A DNA stretch of 64,000 nucleotides from JBKQHQ01 sp052148715 (GCA_052148715.1 JBKQHQ010000055.1:1-64000); one strand, 5' to 3'. Counted from the stretch's first letter, positions 27,317 through 36,270 are shown. Made by a program: numbers and translations. Notes: generated by a model not told the origin, from the letters alone.

Positions 27317-28129
27317 CTAATTTCCGGCTTCATCCCGGGGCGCCGGAAATAGCTCCGGCGTGCGCCCAGCCAGCCGGTAAGCGAGCAGCCCGACCCATTC
27401 GCGCGATGCGGTGTCGGTTCGCTTCAGGCCATCGGCGGCGCTGCTGAACGGGATTACGGCCCCTTCGATCCCGCGCGTGCGCCAATCCACCGGATAAGGC
27501 TCGACCGCAAAGCCCACGGCGCGAAAGGCGCCGACCGCGCGCGGCATATGATAGGCGGAGGTGACCAGCAGCCAGCGCTCACCCGGCTTTGGTTGGGCCA
27601 ATGCCTTGCTGAACTCGGCGTTCTCGATGGTGTTGCGCGAGCGGTTTTCCAAGAGCACGCGCTCGTGCGGCAAGCCCAGGCCCTCGAAAAATGCGATCGC
27701 AAAGTCGGCTTCGTTGGCGCCGCGCAGGATAAGGCTCGCCTCACCGCCGCTGAACATGATGCGCGCCGCGGGGTATTTCCGGGCGAGTTCGACCGCGGCC
27801 GTCATCCGTTCGGCCGCTTCGTTGAGCTCGGGAACGCCCCGCACAACCGATGGCTGTATATCGATCGCCCCGCCGAGGACGATGATCCCGTCGGGTGCGC
27901 CGTGCGCCGGATCCCAGGCCGGGAACCGCTCCTCGAGCGGCAGCAGCAGGAGATTGCCGAGCGGCGACCACCCGGCAACGGCCAAGAGCAGCAGGCTCGA
28001 GGCCGCGAGCCGGCGACCGGCCCGCGCCCAGCGCGTGAGCGTGAGGCCAAGGCCGATCAATCCCGAGACGACCATGAGATTGGACGGGAGCGCGAAGAAG
28101 CCCAGCACTTTCGTAAGGATGAAGAACAT
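27317..28129 (-). CDS. YdcF/SanA family (DUF218) membrane protein
   Basis: The 270-residue protein has two N-terminal transmembrane helices and then a DUF218 domain. The domain shows DGIIVLGGAID, RIMFSGGEASL, RSRNTIENAEF and WLLVTSAYHMPRAV, followed by VEPYPVDWRTRG. DUF218 proteins are linked to envelope integrity (SanA, ElyC), but the reaction is not settled. Complete length and motifs. It is divergent from the DinB gene (35-base gap). Confidence 0.9.
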   Translation of the reverse strand: MFFILTKVLGFFALPSNLMVVSGLIGLGLTLTRWARAGRRLAASSLLLLAVAGWSPLGNLLLLPLEERFPAWDPAHGAPDGIIVLGGAIDIQPSVVRGVPELNEAAERMTAAVELARKYPAARIMFSGGEASLILRGANEADFAIAFFEGLGLPHERVLLENRSRNTIENAEFSKALAQPKPGERWLLVTSAYHMPRAVGAFRAVGFAVEPYPVDWRTRGIEGAVIPFSSAADGLKRTDTASREWVGLLAYRLAGRTPELFPAPRDEAGN

Positions 28130-28164
28130 GTTTTAACCAGGAAAATCGTGCTCCGGAGGCCAGC

Positions 28165-28692
28165 ATGCCAGCATCACTGTCGGCTTCAGACGTCTTGGTC
28201 CGCCCCGCTTTCGTCCGGACCATGGCGGCTTATAACGCCGAAATGAATCGGCGCATTTATGCCGCGGCGCAGCGGCTTCCTGAAGCGGAACGGCAAAGGC
28301 AACGCGGCGCCTTCTGGCGGTCGATCCACGGAACCCTCTGTCATCTTCTCTGGGGCGACCAGATGTGGATGTCGCGCTTTGACGGCTGGGCCAAGCCCCC
28401 GGTCGGCCTGAAAGAGAGCCCCACTCTGATCGGCGATTTCGACGCGCTACGCCAGGCGCGCGTTGCAGCGGACGAGCGCATTTCGGCCTGGGCGGAACGC
28501 ATGAGCGAGGACTGGCTGCAGCAAGATCTCGTCTGGTTCAGTGGGGCTGCCGGGCGCGAGATAACGATGGCGCGCGGCATGCTCATCGTGCATTTCTTCA
28601 ATCACCAAACCCATCACCGCGGCCAGGCGCACGCCATGATCACGGCCGCCGGCGAACAGACCGGCGACACCGATATTTTCCTCATCGTTTGA
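28165..28692 (+). CDS. DinB family protein
   Basis: The 175-residue four-helix protein has the DinB/YfiT metal-site pattern. The first His lies in FWRSIHGTLCHLLWGDQMWM and the second pair in FFNHQTHHRGQAHAMI. DinB-superfamily proteins include thiol-dependent transferases and proteins of unknown function; the thiol cofactor and substrate cannot be inferred here. It runs alone between YdcF (divergent) and the cytochrome gene (convergent). Confidence 0.85.
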   Translation: MPASLSASDVLVRPAFVRTMAAYNAEMNRRIYAAAQRLPEAERQRQRGAFWRSIHGTLCHLLWGDQMWMSRFDGWAKPPVGLKESPTLIGDFDALRQARVAADERISAWAERMSEDWLQQDLVWFSGAAGREITMARGMLIVHFFNHQTHHRGQAHAMITAAGEQTGDTDIFLIV

Positions 28693-28717
28693 AGTGAACC
28701 CGACCGCGTGATTTGGA

Positions 28718-29080
28718 TCAGGGATGCTTGCGCAGACTTAGGATATAGCTAGTCACTTGAGATATCTGATATTCTACAAGCATCGGGTCCGGCATCGTCA
28801 TTGGGATTGTCCGCCCGTCCCAGTGCGTCGTGGTCACGAACTGGCGCAAGGATCCCGCAGACGTATTCGGCCTGTTGGCAATTTCTTCGAAGCTGGGAGT
28901 GCGCTGTTCAAGACGTGGTGCAAATCTCTGATCAGCAGCGACGATGTGACAGATCGAACAAACTAGTAGCGCAAGATCCCGACCGGCAACAACCTCATCG
29001 TGAGCATCTTCGGCATTGGCCAACGGTGCCGGCCCGGTCGCAATCAATGCCGCCAGAATGCCGATCAGAAGTCTATTCAT
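28718..29080 (-). CDS. Periplasmic monoheme cytochrome c (120 residues)
   Basis: A signal peptide (1-23, ending ANA) precedes a single CSICH heme site (Cys41, Cys44, His45). A C-terminal Met in MPDPMLVEYQI is the likely sixth ligand. The ending FVTTTHWDG...SYILSLRKHP is shared with the second cytochrome at 29983. GGAGAAAAGG precedes the ATG; the frame is open further upstream but lacks a signal peptide. No oxidase or reductase gene is adjacent, so its partner is unknown. Confidence 0.85.
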   Translation of the reverse strand: MNRLLIGILAALIATGPAPLANAEDAHDEVVAGRDLALLVCSICHIVAADQRFAPRLEQRTPSFEEIANRPNTSAGSLRQFVTTTHWDGRTIPMTMPDPMLVEYQISQVTSYILSLRKHP

Positions 29081-29147
29081 CCTTTTCTCCGAAACAGGTA
29101 GCTTTTCCTCGTCTGTCGGCATGGGGCGCACGTGGCAACAAGACAAC

Positions 29148-29342
29148 TCAAGACGCTGAACGGCTCGAGAGTTTTTCGACCCGCCTTGCCCAGTATGCCC
29201 CTCTTTGCGTGTAATACCGTTGTAGGTCCTTGTCAGGAGCTGCTTGGGCAAGTCGCAGATGTCGCGCTGCCATTTCCCGATAGATCGACAGCAAGTCGGG
29301 CTTGGCAGGCGATTGCGCGACGACGTGGGATTGATCAAACAT
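29148..29342 (-). CDS. Small hypothetical protein upstream of the cytochrome
   Basis: A 64-residue helical, Arg/Ala-rich product (IYREMAARHLRLAQAAPDKD...YYTQRGAYWARRVEKL). It resembles short alphaproteobacterial proteins with pairs of amphipathic helices, of unknown function. GAGGA precedes the ATG at 29342. It lies 67 bases upstream of the 120-residue cytochrome and could be cotranscribed. Confidence 0.5.
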   Translation of the reverse strand: MFDQSHVVAQSPAKPDLLSIYREMAARHLRLAQAAPDKDLQRYYTQRGAYWARRVEKLSSRSAS

Positions 29343-29982
29343 CGCAAGTGTCCTCATCTTCAGCATTGCCCGGAACTCATGACGGCGGCGCCTTCAAGAA
29401 ACAATTGGGCCGGCGGGCAACCGACTTGCTTGAGACGATTACGTGCTGGGAGCAGGTCTTCCTTGAGCTAGATCAACCAGCAGATTGCCTTCCCTACGGA
29501 AAACTACCTAGCTTATGCGAATAGGGCTCGAAGAGACCGTAGCGAAGCGCGGGGCACCCTAAGGTCCGGGCCGCTCATCGGCGGTGCGGCAGATCGAGCA
29601 AGTGACGTGGTGAGACTACCGGGCGTTTGGCAGCTTTGGTTCCTTGGCGTCTCCTTCGCCGATCAGCTTGGCGAGCGATCGGCGTTGCGTCTCACCGGTC
29701 GTCTCGGCAAGCAGCTTTCAGTAATGATCCGGGTTTTGGCGGTGGACGAACCCTTCCATTTGCGCCTCCCTTGAAGCACGAGCAGTGGATCGCAATGTCC
29801 GCTTTCGAACATAAGCATAGCTCTCGCCCACGGAGCGCAGAAACGAGAGAGTTGATGAAAAGCAAAGCCGCTTCGGCGGCTTGTGGCATCGCGTGATTTT
29901 TTGACAATGATCAATGAATGGGCCGGCGGAAGCCGCACATTCCGCCGACGCTTGCTAAAATGTGGGAATAACGGATTCTTCC
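29343..29982. other. 640-base region without a clear gene; paired hairpins
   Basis: No frame here looks like a conserved protein. Two neighbouring inverted repeats occur near the right side: CTCTCG/CGAGAG (29821-29826 and 29844-29849) and AAGCCGC/GCGGCTT (29865-29871 and 29876-29882). The second has a C(TTCG)G tetraloop that is very stable in RNA. Neither is followed by a T-run. The region may hold a structured RNA, a repeat remnant or the leader of the next cytochrome gene. Confidence 0.4.
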
Positions 29983-30345
29983 ATGAAATTGCAAATTGCA
30001 GCCGGGTGGCTTGTCGCCGTTGCCGTTGTCGCCGGTTCGACTAGGGCCCAGGACGCCGGCGTCGCCGACGATTTGCGGGAAGGCCATCGCCTCGCCGTCG
30101 CCGTTTGCTCACTTTGTCATGTCGCCGCGCCCGATCAGGAAATAAATCCTATCTTGCGGCCGCCCGCGCCGTCGTTCAGTTCAATCGCCCAACGCAACGA
30201 CATCAGCGCCGATTCCATACGGAAGTTTCTGACCACGACGCATATGGACATCGGCAACGCCACGGGCATGCCGAACCCCCAATTGCTGGACTTTCAGATT
30301 GCGCAGGTGACGGCCTATCTCTTGAGCTTGCGCAAGCAGCATTGA
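29983..30345 (+). CDS. Periplasmic monoheme cytochrome c, paralogue of the 28718 gene
   Basis: A 120-residue product with signal peptide (1-22), heme site CSLCH (Cys42, Cys45, His46) and a likely Met ligand in MPNPQLLDFQI. The final segment FLTTTHMDI...YLLSLRKQH matches the other cytochrome closely, so the two are duplicates that diverged. The start MKLQIAAGW was chosen because it opens the signal peptide; an in-frame ATG lies 21 bases upstream. Electron donor and acceptor unknown. Confidence 0.85.
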   Translation: MKLQIAAGWLVAVAVVAGSTRAQDAGVADDLREGHRLAVAVCSLCHVAAPDQEINPILRPPAPSFSSIAQRNDISADSIRKFLTTTHMDIGNATGMPNPQLLDFQIAQVTAYLLSLRKQH

Positions 30346-30646
30346 TTTCCGCGGCCCCTCAACACAAAGCGCTTCGATGCCGCCCTTCCGGCGCCTGAGT
30401 CCCTTCCGCATAATCTGGCCACGAACAAATCATTAAGAAACTGTAATGTGGGGTGCCACGGCCAAACCGCAGTTCACCCAGATGTCGTCACAATAGGGCC
30501 GAAAAACCAGGGGAAAACTAATGAAAAGAGACTGGTGCCGTCACATTGACGACGCGCGTTGACGGTATTTGGTTACGCATGAGTTCAGCCGGGGGCGGCG
30601 AAGCCGGTTGCCTTAGAGCATGCCGGATCAACAAGTGAGGGGAAGC
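30346..30646. other. 301-base leader region of the porin, no gene seen
   Basis: The base composition is locally lower in GC than the neighbours. Two TTGACG hexamers occur (30545-30560 region) but neither has a well-spaced -10 that I would call. GAGGGGAAGC at the right end is the porin ribosome-binding site. Confidence 0.4.
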
Positions 30647-31348
30647 ATGAAGACGCTGATAATTGGGACCGCGATTTCACTGGCCGCGGTCGCTGGTGCC
30701 GCAGCTGCCGACCTACCGCCCGCACCCCGGCCAGCTCCGGTTTACAGTAAGGCCCCGCCGCCGGCGTGGAGCTGGACCGGCTGCTATATCGGCGGCAACG
30801 TCGGCGGCGGTTGGACCACGACCTCCGCTTCCGACACGTCAGGATACAGCTACGGCAGCTCTAACGGCGCCGGCGTCGTCGGCGGCGGCCAGGTCGGGTG
30901 CGACTACCAGGTAGGCTCCTTCGTATTCGGTGTTCAAGGTCTGTTCGATGGGACGAGCATCAAGGGCAGCGGCACGTCGCAGGATGGCGTGTTTACGAAC
31001 AGCAGCACGATTCCTTGGCTCGCCACGGCGACCGGCCGGATCGGGTTTACCGTGTTGCCGACGACGCTGGTCTACGCCAAGGGCGGCGCCGCCTGGGTGC
31101 GAGACAACATCTCCACGACGGTTGCCTCAACCGGCTTGCCCAGTGCATCAACCGGCTACACGCCCAGTGGCTGGACCGTCGGCGGCGGCTTCGAGCACAT
31201 GTTTATGCCCCATTGGTCGGTGTTCGTCGAATACGACTATGTGGGCTTCGGCAACCAAACGCCGACTTTCACTCCGGCGCCAACACTCCCAATCAGCACC
31301 ACTCAGAACGTGCAGATGGGCATCGTCGGCGTCAACTTCCGATTCTGA
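30647..31348 (+). CDS. Outer-membrane beta-barrel protein, Omp25/Omp31-like
   Basis: The 233-residue protein has a signal peptide (MKTLIIGTAISLAAVAGAAAA), a Pro-rich linker and the typical opening WSWTGCYIGGNVGGGW. An 8-strand Omp25-like barrel follows, with alternating aromatic strands (ATGRIGFTVLPTTLVYAKGG, WSVFVEYDYVGFG) and a terminal Phe in GVNFRF for BAM recognition. This family is abundant in the outer membrane of Hyphomicrobiales. The ATG is preceded by GAGGGGAAGC. An intrinsic terminator lies 88 bases after the stop. Confidence 0.92.
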   Translation: MKTLIIGTAISLAAVAGAAAADLPPAPRPAPVYSKAPPPAWSWTGCYIGGNVGGGWTTTSASDTSGYSYGSSNGAGVVGGGQVGCDYQVGSFVFGVQGLFDGTSIKGSGTSQDGVFTNSSTIPWLATATGRIGFTVLPTTLVYAKGGAAWVRDNISTTVASTGLPSASTGYTPSGWTVGGGFEHMFMPHWSVFVEYDYVGFGNQTPTFTPAPTLPISTTQNVQMGIVGVNFRF

Positions 31349-31436
31349 TAACGATCCCTGCAGGCTCCAAGGGTCGGCCTCGCGCCGCGCCCTGGATTGC
31401 AAGCAACGCCAGCGCGAGCGACCAAGCAGCAACTCG

Positions 31437-31459
31437 GCCCCGCTCCAGCGGGGCTTTTT
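31437..31459 (+). terminator. Intrinsic terminator after the porin gene
   Basis: A perfect 7-base GC stem GCCCCGC/GCGGGGC with a 4-base loop (31437-31454) is followed directly by TTTTT. Its orientation and position fit the end of the porin transcript. Confidence 0.8.
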
Positions 31460-31651
31460 GCTGGCCGCGGGGTCGCACGCGACGCCGCGTCAATTTCATC
31501 GAAAACGTTCGGACGTCGATATCTGCAAAGCAGATGACATTGATCGTTTAAAATCGCTTTTGTTGATCGGTTGGCCACCCTAGCGTCTCCGCTGCCCATT
31601 GGCGGAGAAAGAATGGGACGGCTCCTTTCCGTGATCTATCTAGGAGACTCC

Positions 31652-32899
31652 GTGAGCGTCTGGCGAATGGCGCTCTCTGGGCTATGCGCGAGCTTTATCG
31701 GAATCGGCCTCGCGCGTTTTGCCTACACACCGCTTCTCCCGGAGCTTGTTGCCGCGCACTGGTTCGCCCCTTCCCAAGCGACCTATCTCGGCGCGGCGAA
31801 CCTTGCCGGCTATCTCGTCGGCGCGCTTCTGGCTCAACCAATGGCGGCGCGCACATCCGCGGTCGTCGTCCTGAGAGTCATGATGATCATGGCGACCGCA
31901 ACCTTTTTTGCCTGCGCCTTCCCGCTCTCGTTTCTCTGGTTCTTCCTCTGGCGCTTTGCGTCTGGACTCTCGGGCGGTGTGCTCATGGTGCTCGTTGCTC
32001 CCACCGTGCTGCCCGGTGTCCCGCCATCACGTCGTGGGCCTGCCGGCGGCGCCATCTTTGTCGGCGTCGGGTGCGGCATCGTCGCTTCCGGCACCTTGGT
32101 GCCGGCTCTCTTGCGGTGGGGTCTCGTACCAACGTGGTGCGGGCTAGGCACCTTCGCACTAGTCCTGAGCGTCATTGCATGGAACGGATGGCCCGACGCC
32201 CCTTCGAGCGTGCGGCGAACGCAGGAACGAAGGCCTCGATTCAAATGCCCTCGAAGCCGAGCCTTGGTGACGCTTTATCTCGAATACGCGCTCAATGCGT
32301 TCGGCCTCGTGCCTCACATGGTCTTTCTGGTCGATTTCGTGACACGAGGACTTGGTAAAGGGCTCGAAACCGGTGCGCGATACTGGGTGCTGTTCGGCGT
32401 GGGAGCGATGGCCGGTCCCATGATTGCCGGATATACCGCTGATCGCATCGGCTTTGGTTTGGCGTTGCGGTTGGCATTCTTGGTTCAGGCCGTCGCCGTT
32501 GGAATGCTCGCCATGGCATCGAGCCCACTATCGTTGACCCTCTCAAGCATCGTCGTTGGCGCCTTTGTCCCCGGCATTGTGCCACTCGTCCTGGGGCGCG
32601 TGCAGGAACTGACCCATGGAGACGCCCATCGCCAAAAGAGGGCCTGGAGTTTATGCATGACGGCCTTCGCCCTCGGACAGGCCGGCGGAGCCTACGGTCT
32701 CGCATACATCTTCGCGCAGACGGGAGGCGCTTATGTCCTGCTCTTTGGGTTTGGAGCGGCAGCGCTCATGCTCGCCTTCACGATCGAAACCCTAATGTCC
32801 GTACGCCGAGACCGGAGCGGAACGAGTCCCGCGCTGCAGGCCACGCCTTCGACTTGCGCGCCGTCGTCAGGTCACCCGCGTTTCTTCTCCGCCTCGTAG
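31652..32899 (+). CDS. MFS transporter, YbfB/YjiJ family
   Basis: The 415-residue 12-helix protein has the family opening MALSGLCASFIGIGLARFAYTPLLPELV and helices throughout. Substrates of this family are mostly unknown. The GTG at 31652 has AGGAG five bases upstream and gives an N-terminus like relatives; an ATG at 31613 with GGAG is a plausible longer start. Its last 28 bases overlap the 3' end of the convergent rraA-like gene. Confidence 0.88.
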   Translation: MSVWRMALSGLCASFIGIGLARFAYTPLLPELVAAHWFAPSQATYLGAANLAGYLVGALLAQPMAARTSAVVVLRVMMIMATATFFACAFPLSFLWFFLWRFASGLSGGVLMVLVAPTVLPGVPPSRRGPAGGAIFVGVGCGIVASGTLVPALLRWGLVPTWCGLGTFALVLSVIAWNGWPDAPSSVRRTQERRPRFKCPRSRALVTLYLEYALNAFGLVPHMVFLVDFVTRGLGKGLETGARYWVLFGVGAMAGPMIAGYTADRIGFGLALRLAFLVQAVAVGMLAMASSPLSLTLSSIVVGAFVPGIVPLVLGRVQELTHGDAHRQKRAWSLCMTAFALGQAGGAYGLAYIFAQTGGAYVLLFGFGAAALMLAFTIETLMSVRRDRSGTSPALQATPSTCAPSSGHPRFFSAS

Positions 32900-33576
32900 C
32901 GCGCGCGGGTCGCTTCATTGGGCGGATAGAGGCCCGGCAGCGGCAGCCCCTTGCGCACTTCGCCGACGACCCAATCCTCGTAGCGCTCCTGCTCCGGGCC
33001 GAGCCTCGCCACCTCCTCGACCAAAGCCGCCGGGATGACCACGGCCCCGTCCCCGTCGGCAACGATCACGTCGTCGGGGAAGATCGCGACGCCACCGCAG
33101 CCGATCGGCTCCTGCCAGCCGACGAAGGTGTGGCCGATGACGGACGCCGGCGCGACAACGCCCCCGCACCAAACCGGCAGGTTCGAGGCTACGACCCCGG
33201 CGCCGTCGCGCACGGTGCCGTCGGTGACGAGGCCAGCGACACCGCGCTTCTGCATGCGGATGGTGAGAATATCGCCAAAAATCGCCGCCTCGGTGAGCCC
33301 GCGCGCATCGGCGACCGCTACCGCGCCCTCGGGCATCTCCTCGATGGCGGCCCTGGTGGAGCGCGGGCTCGCCCAGCTTTCCGGGGTCGCGAGGTCTTCG
33401 CGGGCGGGGACGAAGCGCATGGTGAAAGCGCGGCCGACGATGCGGCCATGATCACCGCCGAGCGGCTTTGGACCATGCAGGTAAGCGCGGCGGATCCCCT
33501 TCTTGATCAAGACCGTGCTGATGGTCGCGGCGGAAGTCGCACGCAACGCGGCGAGGACATTGGCGGATAGTGTCAT
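32872..33576 (-). CDS. RraA family protein (HMG/CHA aldolase-like)
   Basis: The 234-residue protein has the RraA fold. VTDGTVRDG is the Arg-Asp region that binds metal and pyruvate in 4-hydroxy-4-methyl-2-oxoglutarate aldolases, and GCGGVAIFPDDVIVADGDG is the other conserved core. The longer, metabolic-type C-terminal extension (ERYEDWVVGEVRKGLPLPGL) favours an aldolase or decarboxylase over the RNase E regulator. That would suit the nearby catabolic cluster, where aromatic ring-cleavage products may be split. The start MTLSANVLAALR was chosen over an upstream extension. Confidence 0.82.
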   Translation of the reverse strand: MTLSANVLAALRATSAATISTVLIKKGIRRAYLHGPKPLGGDHGRIVGRAFTMRFVPAREDLATPESWASPRSTRAAIEEMPEGAVAVADARGLTEAAIFGDILTIRMQKRGVAGLVTDGTVRDGAGVVASNLPVWCGGVVAPASVIGHTFVGWQEPIGCGGVAIFPDDVIVADGDGAVVIPAALVEEVARLGPEQERYEDWVVGEVRKGLPLPGLYPPNEATRARYEAEKKRG

Positions 33577-33848
33577 TGGATCACCTTTCGCGGGAAACGC
33601 AACGACCATAGCGGGAGCCGCGCGGCGAGGCGAGTTGGTTCTTCCCAGCACGAATATCGGCGGACGCAGGCAAGTGTACGTCGTCTTGCGTCCGGTACGA
33701 CCGCGGTCGATTCCAACGGTCATGAGCGCGACAGTGATTGCGCTCCGGCGGCCGAAACATGCCGCGACTTCTTTTTTGAAAGAAAGCCGGCCGCGCGTTA
33801 CAGTATATCCCGTTCAATTGGAGTCGGGACATGCGGTAGGCTTTCGGT

Positions 33849-34256
33849 ATGAGGTCAGCTCTGCAAGCCATCTTGATCATCGGAGGGATCGCCGCAGTTC
33901 TCATCGCGTCGGGTCACATCGCGTTAGGTCCGGCGTTCATCCCTGGGTCCGTGCCCGTCAACCCCACGATGGATAGCGAGGACCGGTTTTACGCCACCAT
34001 CTTCTTGGGATTTGGCGTCACGCTCCTTTGGTGCGCCGGTTCGATCGAGCACAGAGCTCAGGTCATACGCTTCCTGGTCTCGCTGTTCTTCCTTGGCGGA
34101 TGTGCGCGGCTTATCTCGATAATATTCGTCGGCCCTCCAAATCCCTTCTTTCAAATCATGACAGCTTTGGAATTACTGCTTCCGCCGGCAATATGGTTGC
34201 TCCTGGCCATGGTAGCACGTCGCACCCTCACGGGAGGCAGGCCGCAGCCACCGTAA
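33849..34256 (+). CDS. DUF4345-like four-helix membrane protein
   Basis: The 135-residue protein has four hydrophobic helices and the phrases DSEDRFYATIFLGFG and LFFLGGCARLISI, as in DUF4345 proteins. The function of the family is unknown. It sits alone between the divergent rraA-like gene and the convergent transporter operon. Confidence 0.75.
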   Translation: MRSALQAILIIGGIAAVLIASGHIALGPAFIPGSVPVNPTMDSEDRFYATIFLGFGVTLLWCAGSIEHRAQVIRFLVSLFFLGGCARLISIIFVGPPNPFFQIMTALELLLPPAIWLLLAMVARRTLTGGRPQPP

Positions 34257-34337
34257 CGTCGACGTTGTCCGCCGTGACGCAGCTGCTGAAGCGCCGGCTG
34301 AACGAGGCAACTTCGAGAAGCGGCAACGCGCCGCGTG

Positions 34338-35276
34338 TCACGACGCCTTCAGCCGCAGCGGCATCAGCCCGATTATGCCCTTGGGCGCCAGGACGACGAA
34401 GCCGATCAGCATCAATCCCACGATTAGCAGATTGATCTCGGAAGCGATGGTCACCGTGGCGACCTGTTGCACGGTGCCGAGCAGAACCGCACCGAGGAAA
34501 GGGCCAAGCCACGTCGCGGTGCCGCCGATCATCGCCATGGCGATGGCGTTAACGGCGTACGACAGGCTAAAAGCCGACGTCGGCTCGAGAAACGTCACGT
34601 AATAGGGAAGCGGTGCCCCCGCCATCCCCATGAACGCGCCGCTCAACGTCGTCGCGAACAATTTCAGCTTCAGCGTCGGAACGCCGCTCGCCTCCGCGGC
34701 GACTTCATCGTCGCGGATCGCCGAAAGACCGTATCCGATCTGCGACTGCTCGATCGTTCGGGCAACGACGACAACGACTACCACCAGCACCAGCATCAGC
34801 AGGAACATGTATTCGATATAGCTTCCGAGCAGCGGAACGCGCTGCGGGCTGATGGCGTAAGTGCCGCCGGTTCCCCCCACATATTCCCAATTGGTGATGA
34901 GCGTCTGCGCAACGACCGCCAGCGCGAAGGTCGCGATCGCAAAGAATATCCCCTTCAGCCGCAGGGTCAGATAACCCATCCCGAAGCCGACCAAGCCGGA
35001 GACGCAACCGCCGGCGAGCATGAGCACAGGCAACGGCAGCGGACAAGCTTTGTTCACGGCGACGCCGGCGTACGCTCCCAACGCCAGGAACGCCGAGACG
35101 CCAAAATTCATGTAACCGGTGTAACCGCCGAGAATGTTCCAGGCGATGGCCAGGACGATGTACTGCAGCACGAAGTAACCAGCGAAAAAAACGTAATAGG
35201 AGTGAAGTGCGTGTGTCGCGGCGAAGAATACGGCTGCGGTGCCCAACGCCAAAAGCGGGAAGCTCCATCCGCGCAC
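34338..35276 (-). CDS. Branched-chain-amino-acid-type ABC permease, LivM-like
   Basis: A 312-residue inner-membrane permease with the LivM signature NILGGYTGYMNFGVSAFLALGA and the cytoplasmic loop GLSAIRDDEVAAEASGV that docks the ATPase. The GTG start at 35276 has GGAGG eight bases upstream and lies 5 bases after the LivH stop; the frame stays open far upstream but reads as out-of-frame sequence there. Last gene of the operon. No LivG or LivF ATPase gene is nearby, so ATPases must come from elsewhere. Confidence 0.88.
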   Translation of the reverse strand: MRGWSFPLLALGTAAVFFAATHALHSYYVFFAGYFVLQYIVLAIAWNILGGYTGYMNFGVSAFLALGAYAGVAVNKACPLPLPVLMLAGGCVSGLVGFGMGYLTLRLKGIFFAIATFALAVVAQTLITNWEYVGGTGGTYAISPQRVPLLGSYIEYMFLLMLVLVVVVVVVARTIEQSQIGYGLSAIRDDEVAAEASGVPTLKLKLFATTLSGAFMGMAGAPLPYYVTFLEPTSAFSLSYAVNAIAMAMIGGTATWLGPFLGAVLLGTVQQVATVTIASEINLLIVGLMLIGFVVLAPKGIIGLMPLRLKAS

Positions 35277-35281
35277 GCGCC

Positions 35282-36157
35282 CTACCTCCCCAACAGTCCG
35301 GTCGGCCTGACTGCGAGCGTCAGCAGCAAGAAGCTGAAGGAAACGGCCGGCGCCCAAGATGCACCGATCACGATCGAGGTCATATTCTCGACTATGCCGA
35401 GAAGAATCGCGGCGATCACCGCGCCGGGCACGCTCCCCATGCCGCCGAGCACAATGATCGCGAACACCCGGCCGATGAATTCCCGGCCGGCAAACGGCTC
35501 GACCGGCTGGACGATGATCAGGAGGGATCCGACGATGCCCGCGCTTGCAATCGACATGGCAAACGCCAACGACTTGAGCTTGTCCGGATCGATGGACAAG
35601 AGCCGCAACGCCATCTGATCTTGCGATACGCCGAGAATGGCGCGGCCGTTGAACGTCTTGGCGAGATACAGGTACATGCATCCCAGCAGGACCAGCGACG
35701 CCGCAAACGGCACGATCAGCCGCATCGGCAAGCCGATCGGTCCGAGATGGTAGGTCGTCGTGACGTAAGAGGCCGACACATAACGGTAATTGACTCCGAA
35801 GGTCAGGGTCAGCGCGACCTCGGTGACGAACATGATGCCGAAAAAGAACGCGAGCCCGCGCATGGTGTCGCCGCCATGGCGCTCGAACGACCAATGGTAG
35901 ACTTGGTAGATCAACAGACCGAGGCCATAAAAAGCAGGAGACAGCACGATTCCGGCCAGGATCGGATCGAGATGCAGCCATTGGTTCGCCAAATAGGCCG
36001 CATAGGCGCCGACGATGACGAACGCCGGGTGGGCGATGTTCACGATATCGAGCAGGCCGAACGAGATCGACGCGCCTGCCGCGACCGCGGCGTAAAAGAC
36101 ACCCAACAGCAATCCGGCAATGGCGGCATTGATGACGAGGTCGACGGAAATCGCCAA
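35282..36157 (-). CDS. Branched-chain-amino-acid-type ABC permease, LivH-like
   Basis: The 291-residue permease has the LivH core FYAAVAAGASISFGLLDIVN and the coupling loop ILGVSQDQMALRLLSIDPDK, ending in RPTGLLGR. I place the start at a TTG (36157) because GGGAG lies seven bases upstream and the product then begins at the usual LivH N-terminus; no ATG fits. Together with LivM and the binding protein it forms a high-affinity uptake system whose ligand is unknown. Confidence 0.85.
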   Translation of the reverse strand: MAISVDLVINAAIAGLLLGVFYAAVAAGASISFGLLDIVNIAHPAFVIVGAYAAYLANQWLHLDPILAGIVLSPAFYGLGLLIYQVYHWSFERHGGDTMRGLAFFFGIMFVTEVALTLTFGVNYRYVSASYVTTTYHLGPIGLPMRLIVPFAASLVLLGCMYLYLAKTFNGRAILGVSQDQMALRLLSIDPDKLKSLAFAMSIASAGIVGSLLIIVQPVEPFAGREFIGRVFAIIVLGGMGSVPGAVIAAILLGIVENMTSIVIGASWAPAVSFSFLLLTLAVRPTGLLGR

Positions 36158-36199
36158 TCTCTGCTCCCCGAGGCCACCGCTCTGCAATATCGGTCCGCC

Positions 36200-36235
36200 G
36201 TCACTCCGGGCGCGCGCTACGCGTCCCGGAATGAC
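36200..36235. repeat. Extragenic palindromic element between binding protein and permease
   Basis: The arms 36200-36210 (GTCACTCCGGG) and 36225-36235 (CCCGGAATGAC) pair with one mismatch, with an inner CGCG/CGCG stem. The GTCATTCCGGG...CCCGGAATGAC form is the type of repeated intergenic palindrome common in Bradyrhizobium-like genomes. In an operon it can reduce readthrough or protect the upstream mRNA, which would favour excess binding protein. Confidence 0.65.
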
Positions 36236-36270
36236 GAAAAAGACATAAAACGCCAGCGCGATCCACTGAC

